In this document: piece by piece, positions 26,427 to 35,045 of the stretch
Numbering within the stretch: position 1 is the stretch's first letter
Layout of the letters: the number at the start of each line of letters is the position of its first letter
Source: Pleomorphomonas diazotrophica
GTDB taxonomy: Bacteria > Pseudomonadota > Alphaproteobacteria > Rhizobiales > Pleomorphomonadaceae
NCBI RefSeq assembly: GCF_002844595.1
Contig: NZ_PJNW01000016.1
Coordinates: forward strand, 218,827 to 282,826
Length of the DNA: 64,000 nt
Direction of reading: 5' to 3'
Notes under the pieces: generated by a model
The model's database searches: none
The model's input: only the letters and a program-made list of their open reading frames with translations
Told to the model about the DNA's origin: nothing
Position numbers and translations under genes: made by a program

Positions 26427-27693
26427 ATGTCCGAGGCGTCGAATGGCTTTTGCAGGGATTGCCTTGCCCCGGCGCCGACCGAGGGGCGTCGTTGTCCGGC
26501 CTGCGGCAGCCCGCGCCTTCTCCGTCACCCCGATCTCCATCGGCTCGTCATCGCCCATGTCGACTGCGACGCTTTCTATGCCTCGGTGGAAAAACGGGAC
26601 GACCCGTCGCTCGCCACCAAGCCGCTGATCATCGGCGGCGGCAAGCGCGGCGTCGTGTCGACCGCCTGCTACATCGCGCGCATCAGCGGCGTGCGCTCGG
26701 CCATGCCGATGTTCAAGGCGTTGCAGCTCTGCCCCGACGCGGTGGTGATCCGACCCAACATGGAGAAATACGCCCGTGTCGGCCGGGAGATCCGCCGCCG
26801 CATGCTGGAACTGACGCCGCTCGTCGAACCTTTGTCCATCGACGAGGCCTTTCTCGACCTGTCCGGCACCGAGAAGCTGCATCGGGCCAGCCCGGCTCTG
26901 GTGCTCGCCCGCTTCGCGCGCGACGTGGAGCGCGAGGTCGGCATTACCGTTTCCGTCGGTCTCGCCGCCAACAAGTTTCTCGCCAAGATCGCCTCCGACC
27001 TCGACAAGCCCAGGGGCTTTTCGGTGATCGGGCTCACGGAAGCGGCGGCTTTCCTGGCGCCGCGCCCAGTCACGACGATCTGGGGCGTCGGTCGCGCCTT
27101 TTCCGAACGGCTGGCCGCCGACGGGTTCCGGACGGTAGGCGATCTGCAGGCGGCCGATCCGGCACGGCTCGCTAGCCGATACGGGGCGCTCGGTCTCAGG
27201 ATCGTCAAACTGGCGCGCGGTTCCCAACTCGAAGCGCAAGAGCGTCGGCTCGGAAGTGACCTTCTTCGAGGACCTTGCCGACCTAGGCGACCTCCGGCCG
27301 ATCCTGCGCGAACAGGCGGAGCGCGTCTCCTTCGGTCTCAAGCATGAGGATATCGCCGGCTCCTCGGTGACGCTGAAGCTCAAGACGGCCGACTTCAAGC
27401 TGAGGACGCGAACACGGCGCCTCGCGGATCCCACCCAGCTCGCCGACCGCATCTTCACCGCTGCCGATGCCCTGCTCGCCGAGGAAGCGCACGGCCAGAA
27501 ATATCGTCTTCTCGGCGTCTCGGTCGCCGATCTCTGCGAGAGCCGCTTTGCCGATCCCGCCGATCTCGTCGACCAGAAGGCGACCCGCAAGGCCGCCGCC
27601 GAGCGGGCCATGGACGAGGTCAGGCAGAAGTTCGGCAAGCGTGCGCTCGAGACCGGCCTCGTCTTCGGCAACCACCGACGCCACAAGGAGTGA
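26427..27693 (+). pseudogene. dinB: DNA polymerase IV gene with frameshift before the little-finger domain
   Basis: The first frame (from 26427) encodes a Zn-ribbon (C9, C12, C23, C26) as in other Rhizobiales DinB proteins. The palm then has D46/D48 in HVDCDAF and D139-E140 in SIDEAF, followed by the thumb and helix-hairpin segment up to KLARGS (about residue 266). That frame then loses similarity and runs out at 27347. The family sequence resumes in another frame at about 27235 ([12 protein letters not shown]) and continues to the stop at 27693. About 20 bases seem missing near 27222-27237. A product truncated here would keep the catalytic core but lack its DNA-gripping little finger. Confidence 0.82.
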
Positions 27694-27702
27694 CGACGTC
27701 GC

Positions 27703-28149
27703 TCACCTTTGGCTCAGGCGGGCGCGCGTCGTGCGTGGCGTCGTCAGGAGCAGGCTGGTGTCGGATCCGGTGATGCCGGGCAGAAGGCGGATGCGGCGCA
27801 ACACCGTGTCGAAGTCGGTGAGCGTCGCGGCACCCAGTTCGACGACGAGATCCCAGCGGCCATTGGTGGTGTGGATCGCCGCCACCTCTGGAAAGCCCCC
27901 GAGCTGACGGATCACCTTGTCGAGCACGTGGCCCTCGATCTCGATCATCATCACCGCCCTCACCGGCACCTCGACGGCGTCGTTGCGCAGAATGACCGTG
28001 TAGCCGAGGATGTCGCCGTCGCGCTCCAGTCGTTCCATGCGGGCGCGCACGGTGGCGCGCGACACGCCGAGCTCGGCCGCAAGATCGGACACCGATCGGC
28101 GGCCGTCATGACGCAGCAGTGTGACTAATTGCTGATCCAGCCGGTCCAT
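27703..28149 (-). CDS. Lrp/AsnC-family transcriptional regulator
   Basis: A 148-residue regulator. The N-terminal helix-turn-helix is LDQQLVTLLRHDGRRSVSDLAAELGVSRATVRARMERLE, and the C-terminal RAM domain senses an amino acid (VMMIEIEGHVLDKVIRQLGGFPEV). It diverges from the arginase and ornithine cyclodeaminase genes. Two direct repeats in the gap are candidate sites. I infer activation of arginine breakdown when arginine or ornithine is present, as for other Lrp-type regulators (PutR, ArgR-like). Confidence 0.88.
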   Translation of the reverse strand: MDRLDQQLVTLLRHDGRRSVSDLAAELGVSRATVRARMERLERDGDILGYTVILRNDAVEVPVRAVMMIEIEGHVLDKVIRQLGGFPEVAAIHTTNGRWDLVVELGAATLTDFDTVLRRIRLLPGITGSDTSLLLTTPRTTRARLSQR

Positions 28150-28156
28150 ATAACCA

Positions 28157-28186
28157 CCGTTTTGACCAATGGAACTGCCGTTTTGA
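28157..28186. promoter_or_regulatory. Phased direct repeats, candidate Lrp sites
   Basis: The 9-base sequence CCGTTTTGA occurs at 28157-28165 and 28178-28186. The start-to-start distance of 21 bases is two DNA turns, so both face the same side of the helix. They lie directly upstream of the lrp-type start (28149) and 93 bases before arginase. Confidence 0.5.
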
Positions 28187-28278
28187 TAAGCTGATCCGCA
28201 TAATTTGCCAATCCCGCCTGTTCACTTCGCCGGCCAGCAATGGCCAGATGCCGGCAGTCACACAGCGAGGGAAACGGC

Positions 28279-29205
28279 ATGAAGGTGAGGCTCCTGGGCA
28301 TTCCGATCGAGGATGGCGCTGGCCGCATGGGCTGCGAGATGGGGCCAAGCGCCTATCGCACCGCCGGCATCGTCGAGGCCATCGCCGAACTCGACCACGA
28401 AGTCGAAGATCTCGGCAATGTCACCCGCGGCCCGCTGCCGACCATAACGCCCCCTCACCCGCATCTTCGGCGCCTTCCCGAAATCGCGGCCTGGGTCGGC
28501 ACGGTGACCGAGGCCGCCTACCGGGCCAGCGACGGCGCCCTGCCGGTGTTCCTCGGGGGCGATCACGCGCTTGCCGCCGGTACGGTGCCGGGCGTTGCCC
28601 GGCGAGCGGCCGAAGACGGGCGCCCTCTATTCGTGCTGTGGCTCGACGCCCATACCGACTTTCACACGCTCGACACCACCCAAAGCGGCAATCTTCACGG
28701 CACGCCGGTCGCCTATTTCACCGGCGCGCACGGCTTTCACGGCTGCTACCCGCCGCTCTCGCACCCGGTGCCGCCCGGCAATGTCACCATGGTCGGCATT
28801 CGCTCGGTCGACCCGGCCGAACGGCGGGCGCTCAGCGGCTCCGGCGTTACCGTGCACGACATGCGCGCCCTCGACGAACATGGCGTCGGTTCGCTGGTCT
28901 GGCGCTTCCTCGAACGCGTCGCCGCAGCTGACGGCCGCCTGCATGTCAGCCTGGACGTCGACTTCCTCGACCCGTCGATCGCGCCGGGCGTCGGTACCAC
29001 CGCGCCGGGTGGCGCCACCTTCCGCGAGGCGCATCTCATCATGGAGATGCTGCACGACAGCGGCCTCGTCTCCTCGATCGACCTTGTGGAACTCAATCCC
29101 TTTCTCGACGAGCGCGGCCGTACCGCCACGCTGATGGTCGACCTTCTCGCCAGCCTTATGGGCCGCACCGTCATGGATCGGCCGACCCGGAGCTTCGCAG
29201 CATGA
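28279..29205 (+). CDS. rocF: Arginase
   Basis: A 308-residue enzyme hydrolysing arginine to ornithine and urea with two Mn ions. Metal ligands are visible: H96 in [12 protein letters not shown]123/H125/D127 in [10 protein letters not shown], and D226/D228 in [10 protein letters not shown]. The substrate loop GNLHGTPVA is present. I start at ATG 28279 with GAGGG before it rather than at the upstream ATG. The stop overlaps the ornithine cyclodeaminase start by 4 bases. Together they turn arginine into proline, nitrogen and carbon sources, in the cytoplasm. Confidence 0.92.
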   Translation: MKVRLLGIPIEDGAGRMGCEMGPSAYRTAGIVEAIAELDHEVEDLGNVTRGPLPTITPPHPHLRRLPEIAAWVGTVTEAAYRASDGALPVFLGGDHALAAGTVPGVARRAAEDGRPLFVLWLDAHTDFHTLDTTQSGNLHGTPVAYFTGAHGFHGCYPPLSHPVPPGNVTMVGIRSVDPAERRALSGSGVTVHDMRALDEHGVGSLVWRFLERVAAADGRLHVSLDVDFLDPSIAPGVGTTAPGGATFREAHLIMEMLHDSGLVSSIDLVELNPFLDERGRTATLMVDLLASLMGRTVMDRPTRSFAA

Positions 29206-30254
29206 ACGCCATATCCGCGCTCGCCATCGTTCCCTTCGTGTCGGTCGACAACATGATGCGGCTGGTGCTCAGCATCGGCATCGAGCGCTTCCTCGTCGAA
29301 CTCTCAACCTATATCGAGGAGGACTTCCGGCGCTGGCCGACCTTCGACAAGACGCCGCGCGTCGCCTCGCATTCGGTCGATGGCGTCATCGAGTTGATGC
29401 CGACATCCGACGGGGCGCTCTACGGCTTCAAGTATGTCAACGGCCATCCCAAGAACATGCGCGAGGGCAAGCAGACGGTGACGGCCTTCGGCGTGCTGGC
29501 CGACGTCGGCTCGGGCTATCCGATGCTGCTGACCGAGATGACGCTGCTGACCGCCCTCAGAACCGGCGCCACCTCGGCGATGGCGGCGCGGCACCTTGCC
29601 CCCAAAGGGGCCAATACCATGGCGATCATCGGCAACGGCGCCCAGTCGGAGTTCCAGGCCCTGGCGTTTGCCGCCATTCTCGGCATCCGCAACCTGCGCC
29701 TTTATGACATCGATCCCGCAGCAACGGAGAAGTGCCGGCGCAATCTTGCCCCCCTAGGCTTCTCCATCAAGGTCTGCCGTTCGGGCCAGGAAGCCGTCGA
29801 AGGCGCCGATGTCATCACCACGGTGACCGCCGACAAGCAGTATGCGACCATCCTGACCGACAACATGGTCGGCTCCGGCGTGCACATCAACGCGGTCGGC
29901 GGCGATTGCCCCGGCAAGACGGAACTCCACCGCGACATCCTGAAGCGGTCGTCGATCTTCGTCGAGTATGCGCCGCAGACGCGCATCGAAGGCGAGATCC
30001 AGCAGCTTGCCGCCGATCATCCCGTCACCGAGTTATGGGAGGTGCTCGATGGATCCGCGCCGGCCCGCAAGTCTCCAGACGAGGTGACGCTGTTCGACTC
30101 GGTGGGGTTTGCGATCGAGGACTTCTCGGCGTTGCGCTATGTGCGCGACAAGCTCGCCGGCACGTCCTTTTATCAGGAACTGGACCTGCTCGCCGATCCC
30201 GACGAGCCGCGCGATCTCTACGGCATGCTGGTGCGCGCCGAGATGGCTATTTGA
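29202..30254 (+). CDS. ocd: Ornithine cyclodeaminase
   Basis: A 350-residue NAD-dependent enzyme converting ornithine to proline and ammonia. The Rossmann site is [20 protein letters not shown], the arginine-rich substrate site follows [13 protein letters not shown], and the catalytic Asp lies in [15 protein letters not shown]. Overlap with arginase means coupled translation. The 3' end overlaps the convergent small membrane-protein gene by 8 bases. Confidence 0.92.
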   Translation: MNAISALAIVPFVSVDNMMRLVLSIGIERFLVELSTYIEEDFRRWPTFDKTPRVASHSVDGVIELMPTSDGALYGFKYVNGHPKNMREGKQTVTAFGVLADVGSGYPMLLTEMTLLTALRTGATSAMAARHLAPKGANTMAIIGNGAQSEFQALAFAAILGIRNLRLYDIDPAATEKCRRNLAPLGFSIKVCRSGQEAVEGADVITTVTADKQYATILTDNMVGSGVHINAVGGDCPGKTELHRDILKRSSIFVEYAPQTRIEGEIQQLAADHPVTELWEVLDGSAPARKSPDEVTLFDSVGFAIEDFSALRYVRDKLAGTSFYQELDLLADPDEPRDLYGMLVRAEMAI

Positions 30255-30735
30255 GGTGTTCCTGAAGGGCCTGGAAGCGAACGGCCAGTTCACTCTTGCC
30301 GCTCGGCTTGCTGCCGGCCTTGGCGGGCGGCGAATATCCCGGCACCACGATGCCCTGATCGAGCATTTCCTTGACCGTTATGGTCCCGGCGTCGACGATC
30401 TCGCCCGTCTGGGTGTTGGTGATATAGTGCCGATAGGTGCTGCTGCCGACCTTCCAGTAGGAGTGGGTCTTCTTGGCTTCGAGGTCGGCGACGCTCGGCG
30501 GCGGGCGGGGGCCGGGCTCGGAGGAGGCAACCGGAAAAGGCTTCACATAGAACCAGATCGCCGTGACGATCGCGGCGAGCACCAGAGCCAGGGTGCCGGC
30601 AATGACAAACGACCTTGTGTCCTGATGACCACCGGTGCGACGCCGGCCTGAGGACGCAGTGGTCGCCTTCCCGCCCTTCTTCTTGACGGGACTGCCGATC
30701 GACATGTGTTGCGAGGCGACTACCCGTGACTGCAT
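30247..30735 (-). CDS. Single-pass membrane protein of unknown function
   Basis: A 162-residue protein not recognised as a known family. The N-terminal 40 residues are basic and rich in Lys/Arg/Ser (SPVKKKGGKATTASSGRRRTGG). One membrane helix is at about 43-64 (FVIAGTLALVLAAIVTAIWF). The rest should be outside the cytoplasm and contains a WKVGSSTYRHYITNTQTGEIVDAG segment. ATG 30735 has a strong GGGAGG site. A CtrA box lies about 180 bases upstream. Confidence 0.6.
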   Translation of the reverse strand: MQSRVVASQHMSIGSPVKKKGGKATTASSGRRRTGGHQDTRSFVIAGTLALVLAAIVTAIWFYVKPFPVASSEPGPRPPPSVADLEAKKTHSYWKVGSSTYRHYITNTQTGEIVDAGTITVKEMLDQGIVVPGYSPPAKAGSKPSGKSELAVRFQALQEHLK

Positions 30736-30913
30736 GACCCGCCTCCCTCAGTGCGCGGCGCTCTTCCTCCACCCCATCGAACCGACCTGCCGGTCGCGGC
30801 TTCTTCTTGAGGTTGCTGACCCAACCCGTTTCGCCATCATGCAACAGATAAGCGCGGAAAGTGTTTATTTCCCTTACGAGGCGAATCCTTGGGCCAGGAA
30901 AGAAAAAATATCC

Positions 30914-30928
30914 TTAACATGGGGTTAA
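30914..30928. promoter_or_regulatory. CtrA box TTAA-N7-TTAA
   Basis: TTAACATGGGGTTAA is an exact match to the alphaproteobacterial CtrA consensus (two TTAA halves spaced by seven). It is 344 bases before the chemoreceptor start and 179 before the divergent membrane-protein start. CtrA controls motility and chemotaxis genes in many Hyphomicrobiales. Confidence 0.6.
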
Positions 30929-30934
30929 CCTTGC

Positions 30935-30956
30935 CTTGGAGCTGTCAAGCTCCAAG
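30935..30956. repeat. Perfect 9-bp hairpin after CtrA box
   Basis: Arms CTTGGAGCT and AGCTCCAAG enclose GTCA. It lies 7 bases after the CtrA box. It may be an operator for a second regulator or an RNA structure in the long leader of the chemoreceptor. Confidence 0.4.
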
Positions 30957-31271
30957 CAAGCCGGTTTGCATGCTGGCCTCGAAAAGTCGCGGTCCCGTTG
31001 CTTTGTGCTACGGAAACCTTTCGCGGGACTTGCCAGGACGAAACCGCCCGACCATCCCACGCTCGGCTTACCTGCAGCAAATGTCTGGCCTGTTCTTCGA
31101 GTTGTTGGATTCCATAGGCTTTTCGGCGCGAAGCACGATTTCTCGCGCTGCCCAGAAAGGCGCGACCACAGCGTCGGCCTGTAGGAACACGAAGAACAGG
31201 CATCTTAAGTCTCGGTTCACCATTGCTGGAGCAAACCTGCTTCAGAACTGTTTTTACTAGAAGATGCGAAA

Positions 31272-32978
31272 ATGTTTCTCAATCGAGTCAAGTTGTGGAA
31301 AGTCATTGGCGCAGCCGTAGCGATATTCATCACGTTGACGGTGTGTCTGCTGCTGTCCGTCGTCTATACGACACTGTCGACCGACGCCGCCAGGCAGGCC
31401 CTGGAAAAGCAGCGAACGGCCATCAGCACCGGCGCCCTTCTGATGCAAAAGGATATTGCCGGCACGGCGATCTCCTGGTCCGGCGATGTCGTCGACCATA
31501 TCGAGCTGTCGGCCATTCCGCCCTTCCCGACCCACGAGCTCATCGACAATCTGACGCGCACGGCGGGCGCTGCGGCGACCATTTTCGCCTATGACGCCGT
31601 CAAGGACGACTTCACGCGCGTGACCACGTCGGTCAAGAAAGCCGACGGCAGCCGCGCGGTCGGCACCGATCTCGGCAAGACGTCGCCGGCCTACGCAGCC
31701 ATCAAGGCAGGTCGAAGCTTCACTGGCGAAGCCACCATTCTCGGCTCGCCCTATCTCACTATTTACACGCCCATCAAAAATGATGCCGGCCAGGTTGTCG
31801 GCATCTTGTTTGCCGGCATCCCCGAGGACACGGTCGCCGCCACCAAGAATGGGCTGGTGCTGAAGATTTCGCTGCTCGGCTTCCTGCTGGCGGCGCTGAT
31901 GTCGATCGGCGCCTCGTGGCTGGTGGCGCGCCTCATCCGCCCCGTGACGCATCTCTCGGGACTGATGGAACGCATTTCGCGCAATGATCTCGCTGAAGAG
32001 GTTCCCTACGCGGCCTATGGCAACGAGGTGGGAACCATCGCCCGATCCGTCGTCATCCTCAAAGACAGCGCCGTTGCCCGCATCGCGCTGGAACGGGACA
32101 AAGACGCGGAGACGGCGGGACGCGCCGCGCGACAGGGACGCATCGAAGCGCTGATCGACGACTTCCGCTCCTCCACCCGGACCGCCCTCGGTGAAGTGAC
32201 CAAGACCGTCGAGAGCCTGCTCGCCACGGCCGGCTCGCTCGGTGCCGGCGCCCAGCGGACCGTGCAAGATGCAGGCGCTGCCTCGCACGCGTCATCGGAC
32301 GCCACCGACAACGTTCAGTCCGTCGCGTCGGCGACCGAGGAACTTGCCGCGTCGATCGGCGAGATCTCCAGCCAGATCCAGCGCACCGGGGCCATCGTCG
32401 CCGAGGCGGCGCGCGGAACACGCGATGCCGACACCAAGATCAATCGCCTTGCCACCGGCGCGACCAAGATCGGCGAGGTGGTCACGCTGATCCGCGCGAT
32501 TGCCGAACAGACCAACCTCCTGGCACTCAACGCCACCATCGAGGCGGCGCGGGCCGGCGAGGCCGGCAAGGGCTTTGCCGTCGTCGCCGCCGAGGTGAAG
32601 AACCTCGCCGGTCAGACCGCCAGGGCGACGGAGGAAATCGCCTCCCAGGTCGACGGCATCCAGGGGGCCACCGCTGACGCCGTCGAGGCGATCCAGGCGA
32701 TCAGCGCCACCATGCAGGAAGTCGATCGCTACACGGGGGCCATTGCAGCCGCCGTGGAAGAACAGGGCACGGCCACCGGCGACATCAGCCGTTCGGTCAA
32801 TGCCGCGGCCGCCGGCTCACAGCGTGTGGCAGCCAATGTCGACGCCGTGCTGTCAACGGCTCGCGAAACCGAGGCGGCGGCGCAGAAGCTAGACCGCGAT
32901 TCCCGCGAGGTCGCCGACGAGGCGAGCCGGCTTCGCTCGACGATCGACGCCTTCCTCGGCGCTGTGGTCGCCGCCTGA
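31272..32978 (+). CDS. Methyl-accepting chemotaxis protein with Cache-type sensor
   Basis: A 568-residue inner-membrane chemoreceptor. The first membrane helix is at about 10-33 and the second at about 197-218. Between them lies a periplasmic domain of some 160 residues with [19 protein letters not shown] and [22 protein letters not shown], typical of single-Cache receptors. HAMP follows ([16 protein letters not shown]). The signalling tip [16 protein letters not shown] is canonical. No CheR-binding pentapeptide is seen at the end (GAVVAA). The ligand is unknown. Confidence 0.9.
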   Translation: MFLNRVKLWKVIGAAVAIFITLTVCLLLSVVYTTLSTDAARQALEKQRTAISTGALLMQKDIAGTAISWSGDVVDHIELSAIPPFPTHELIDNLTRTAGAAATIFAYDAVKDDFTRVTTSVKKADGSRAVGTDLGKTSPAYAAIKAGRSFTGEATILGSPYLTIYTPIKNDAGQVVGILFAGIPEDTVAATKNGLVLKISLLGFLLAALMSIGASWLVARLIRPVTHLSGLMERISRNDLAEEVPYAAYGNEVGTIARSVVILKDSAVARIALERDKDAETAGRAARQGRIEALIDDFRSSTRTALGEVTKTVESLLATAGSLGAGAQRTVQDAGAASHASSDATDNVQSVASATEELAASIGEISSQIQRTGAIVAEAARGTRDADTKINRLATGATKIGEVVTLIRAIAEQTNLLALNATIEAARAGEAGKGFAVVAAEVKNLAGQTARATEEIASQVDGIQGATADAVEAIQAISATMQEVDRYTGAIAAAVEEQGTATGDISRSVNAAAAGSQRVAANVDAVLSTARETEAAAQKLDRDSREVADEASRLRSTIDAFLGAVVAA

Positions 32979-33092
32979 CGGTCTTGCGGCCGGCTTCCGG
33001 CCGCTCTTCCGCTCATGACGACGGCCCATAAAAAAGTGGCCGGCGGGGCTTGCATTGCCGGGGCGATCCAACTAGGTTCCGCGCCGTCGTGT

Positions 33093-33169
33093 GCAGCTGT
33101 AGCTCAGTTGGCTAGAGCGTCGGATTGTGGCTCCGAAGGTCGCTGGTTCAAGCCCAGCCAGCTGTACCA
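33093..33169 (+). tRNA. tRNA-His (anticodon GTG), without G-1, with A73
   Basis: This 77-base cloverleaf has acceptor arms GCAGCTG and CAGCTGT (G-T at the first pair), discriminator A and encoded CCA. The anticodon stem TCGGA/TCCGA encloses GTG. The base before position 1 is T, so no G-1 is encoded. Loss of G-1:C73 is a known trait of many alphaproteobacteria, together with a changed histidyl-tRNA synthetase. Confidence 0.93.
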
Positions 33170-33764
33170 TTTCTTCCTCCGTAGAAATGAACATACCGTC
33201 TGACAGCGCCTCGCCGTGAACCTTCGTCCAAGCGACTGGGGCATCCACCGCATCGGTCGGTACTCCGGGACGCCGTCGTCGCGCAGGCCGATTCGGACCG
33301 ACGCGAACTCGCGATCTCGGTGCGGCGGCAAGACACCAAGATCGAGCGCATCATGGTCTTCCGGCCGCGACATGATGCGCGTGCCGGGCTGGTGTCTCTG
33401 ACCCCTTGGAACCAATCAGCGCGAAAAGTGTATCTTCTTGTAGCAGGCGGGGCCGGATGACCTACGCCCCGCACCCTCGGTTAGGCCGGTTTTGGCCCAG
33501 CGAGCTCGAATCCCAGCCTTATTTTCAAGGCCTATCACGCAGAAGTGCTCGTGGATCGCGGTGAGTTTCCCGACCGGCCACGACAACACACGGCGTCGTG
33601 AAAACACTTCACGAAATCCATCCCGTCCTATTGACCTGCCCTCCCCTTTTTCCGTGAAGAGGGGCGATCTATATCATCATCATCGAAGCGAGACGAATGA
33701 TCGGGCTGGATCATAAACCTCCCCCAGGACCTGACGACGCTATCGAATACATGGAGTTACTGAA
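33170..33764. other. 595-base gap before the first YDPAEGEFV gene
   Basis: The first 420 bases show nothing recognisable; minus-strand frames there overlap the tRNA and are not credible. From about 33597 the sequence is the upstream half of a duplicated unit: an inverted repeat, an ATTGAC element and CTATATCATCATC, all repeated 561 bases further on. Confidence 0.5.
33597..33613. promoter_or_regulatory. Inverted repeat upstream of first YDPAEGEFV gene
   Basis: CGTGAAAACACTTCACG has 6-base arms CGTGAA and TTCACG, 5 bases apart. It ends 16 bases before ATTGACC, a possible -35 element. The sequence is repeated exactly at 34158-34174. A further CGTGAA half occurs downstream in both units (33653 area). 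A shared regulator is likely. Confidence 0.5.
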
Positions 33765-34082
33765 ATGAAGACCTTTGCTATCGCCGCCGTTGCTTTCGCC
33801 GCCATCGCTCTCCCGACCCTGGCTTCCGCCGCGACCTTCTATGACCCGGCCGAGGGCGAGTTCGTGTCGGGTTCGTTGAATGCTGCCGCCACCAACGGCG
33901 ACGCGGCCCGTTACACCCAGAGCGCCACCATCTACGACCCCGCCGAAGGCGAGTTCGTGACGACCAAGGTGTCGGGCGCCCCGGTGATCGCCACGCATGA
34001 CGCCGTCAAGGCCAGCGGCGCGACCATCCGCTTCTACGACCCGGCCGAAGGCGAGTTCGTGAACGTTTCCGCTGGCAACTAA
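33765..34082 (+). CDS. Small secreted protein with three YDPAEGEFV repeats (copy 1)
   Basis: A 105-residue protein that I do not recognise as a named family. It starts with a clear signal peptide (MKTFAIAAVAFAAIALPTLASA). The mature 83 residues carry three exact copies of YDPAEGEFV, at about 26-34, 57-65 and 92-100, with unlike linkers of 20-25 residues. Acidic D/E pairs in each repeat could bind calcium or another cation, but this is a guess. GGAG lies 8 bases before ATG. A twin gene follows at 34323, and each has its own inverted repeat and terminator. Confidence 0.8.
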   Translation: MKTFAIAAVAFAAIALPTLASAATFYDPAEGEFVSGSLNAAATNGDAARYTQSATIYDPAEGEFVTTKVSGAPVIATHDAVKASGATIRFYDPAEGEFVNVSAGN

Positions 34083-34107
34083 TCCTAGCCAACGGATGAT
34101 TTCGGAG

Positions 34108-34136
34108 ACGGCGCCGGTTTTCCGGCGCCGTTTTTT
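34108..34136 (+). terminator. Rho-independent terminator of copy 1
   Basis: Stem ACGGCGCCGG and CCGGCGCCGT with a TTTT loop is followed by TTTTT. It is 25 bases after the stop of the first gene. The same hairpin recurs after the second gene. Confidence 0.88.
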
Positions 34137-34157
34137 CGTGTTCTTTTCACACGATCC

Positions 34158-34174
34158 CGTGAAAACACTTCACG
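34158..34174. promoter_or_regulatory. Inverted repeat upstream of second YDPAEGEFV gene
   Basis: An exact second copy of CGTGAAAACACTTCACG, again followed by an ATTGAC element 16 bases further on. Conservation in both duplicated units, while nearby bases have changed, supports a functional site. Confidence 0.5.
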
Positions 34175-34322
34175 AAATCCATCCTGTTGTATTGACTTCC
34201 TGCCGCTTTCTCCGTGAAGAGCGACGATCTATATCATCATCATCGAAGCGAGACGAATGATTGGGCTGGATGACAAAAGCTCCCAAGATCTGCCGACGCT
34301 GTCGAATACATGGAGCATGAAA

Positions 34323-34640
34323 ATGAAAACCTTCGCTATCGCCGCTGTTGCTTTCGCCGCCATCGCTCTCCCGACCCTGGCTTCCGCCGAGACCTTCTAT
34401 GACCCCGCCGAGGGCGAGTTCGTTTCGGGTTCGTTGAATGCCGCCGCCACCAACGGCGACGCGGCGCGTTACACCCAGAGCGCCACCATCTACGACCCCG
34501 CCGAAGGCGAGTTCGTGACGACCAAGGTGTCGGGCACTCCGGTGATCGCCACGCATGACGCCGTCAAGGCCGGCGGTGCGACCGTCCGCTTCTACGACCC
34601 GGCCGAAGGCGAGTTCGTGAACGTTCCCGCTGGCAACTGA
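34323..34640 (+). CDS. Small secreted protein with three YDPAEGEFV repeats (copy 2)
   Basis: A 105-residue near-identical twin of the gene at 33765, differing at only a few residues (for example Glu for Ala after the signal peptide, Thr for Ala near 72, Gly for Ser near 84, Val for Ile near 88, Pro for Ser near 103). It has the same signal peptide and three YDPAEGEFV units. I start at ATG 34323, which has GGAG at 7-base spacing and matches copy 1; ATG 34317 is too close to that site. The whole ~560-base unit was duplicated in tandem. Confidence 0.8.
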   Translation: MKTFAIAAVAFAAIALPTLASAETFYDPAEGEFVSGSLNAAATNGDAARYTQSATIYDPAEGEFVTTKVSGTPVIATHDAVKAGGATVRFYDPAEGEFVNVPAGN

Positions 34641-34665
34641 TCCTCGCCAACGGATGATTTCGGAG

Positions 34666-34692
34666 ACGGCGCCGGTTTTCCGGCGCCGTTTT
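34666..34692 (+). terminator. Rho-independent terminator of copy 2
   Basis: The same stem as copy 1 (ACGGCGCCGG and CCGGCGCCGT, TTTT loop), here with a shorter T-run (TTT). It lies 25 bases after the stop codon. Confidence 0.82.
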
Positions 34693-34899
34693 CGTTTCTG
34701 AGGCCACCCACTTCCTTCTCCGGCGTTCCCTCTTGGCGGGCGAAAGGCGCCACAATGTGGCCAGCCGCGCCTGCCTTTTTCGAGGTAGCAAGCGGTTTTC
34801 CTCGCCTGTGTTCTAGGGGCAAATCGCGATGCTTTTTCCTTTGCCTTCTCGACGAACTCGGCTATACGAACCGTGTTTCGCGTGTCCGCGATCGGCCAT

Positions 34900-34976
34900 G
34901 CACCCGTAGCTCAGCTGGATAGAGTGCTGCCCTCCGAAGGCAGAGGTCACAGGTTCGAATCCTGTCGGGTGCGCCA
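34900..34976 (+). tRNA. tRNA-Arg (anticodon CCG)
   Basis: This 77-base cloverleaf has acceptor arms GCACCCG and CGGGTGC, discriminator G and encoded CCA. The anticodon stem CTGCC/GGCAG encloses CTCCGAA with anticodon CCG. The T arm contains GGTTCGAATCC. Confidence 0.95.
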
Positions 34977-35045
34977 CACTTCGTCACGCTAACGCCTCCC
35001 CTCACGATGTTCTGCGCCCGACAGGCCTGAAAGCGCCGTCGAGCA

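Larger units (their letters stand above)
30736..31271. other. 536-base divergent region with CtrA box and hairpin
   Basis: It separates the small membrane-protein gene from a chemoreceptor gene. It includes a full CtrA box at 30914-30928 and a 9-base perfect hairpin at 30935-30956. Short open frames here lack ribosome sites and known similarity. Promoters for both flanking genes are expected in it. Confidence 0.6.

Noticed and set aside
27256-27693. Separate downstream gene for the dinB C-terminal part starting at GTG 27256
   Set aside because: The frame begins inside a conserved DinB segment with no ribosome site, and the missing linker bases better fit a frameshifted single gene.
30889-31260. 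123-residue plus-strand frame before the chemoreceptor
   Set aside because: It covers the CtrA box and hairpin, has odd composition and no ribosome site or family.
33104-33474. Minus-strand frames overlapping tRNA-His
   Set aside because: They run through the tRNA gene and have no start site or similarity.
33765-34640. YDPAEGEFV coding repeats as a CRISPR or satellite array
   Set aside because: Repeats are in frame within signal-peptide-bearing proteins, are not evenly spaced like CRISPR, and the longer duplication is a simple tandem gene copy.
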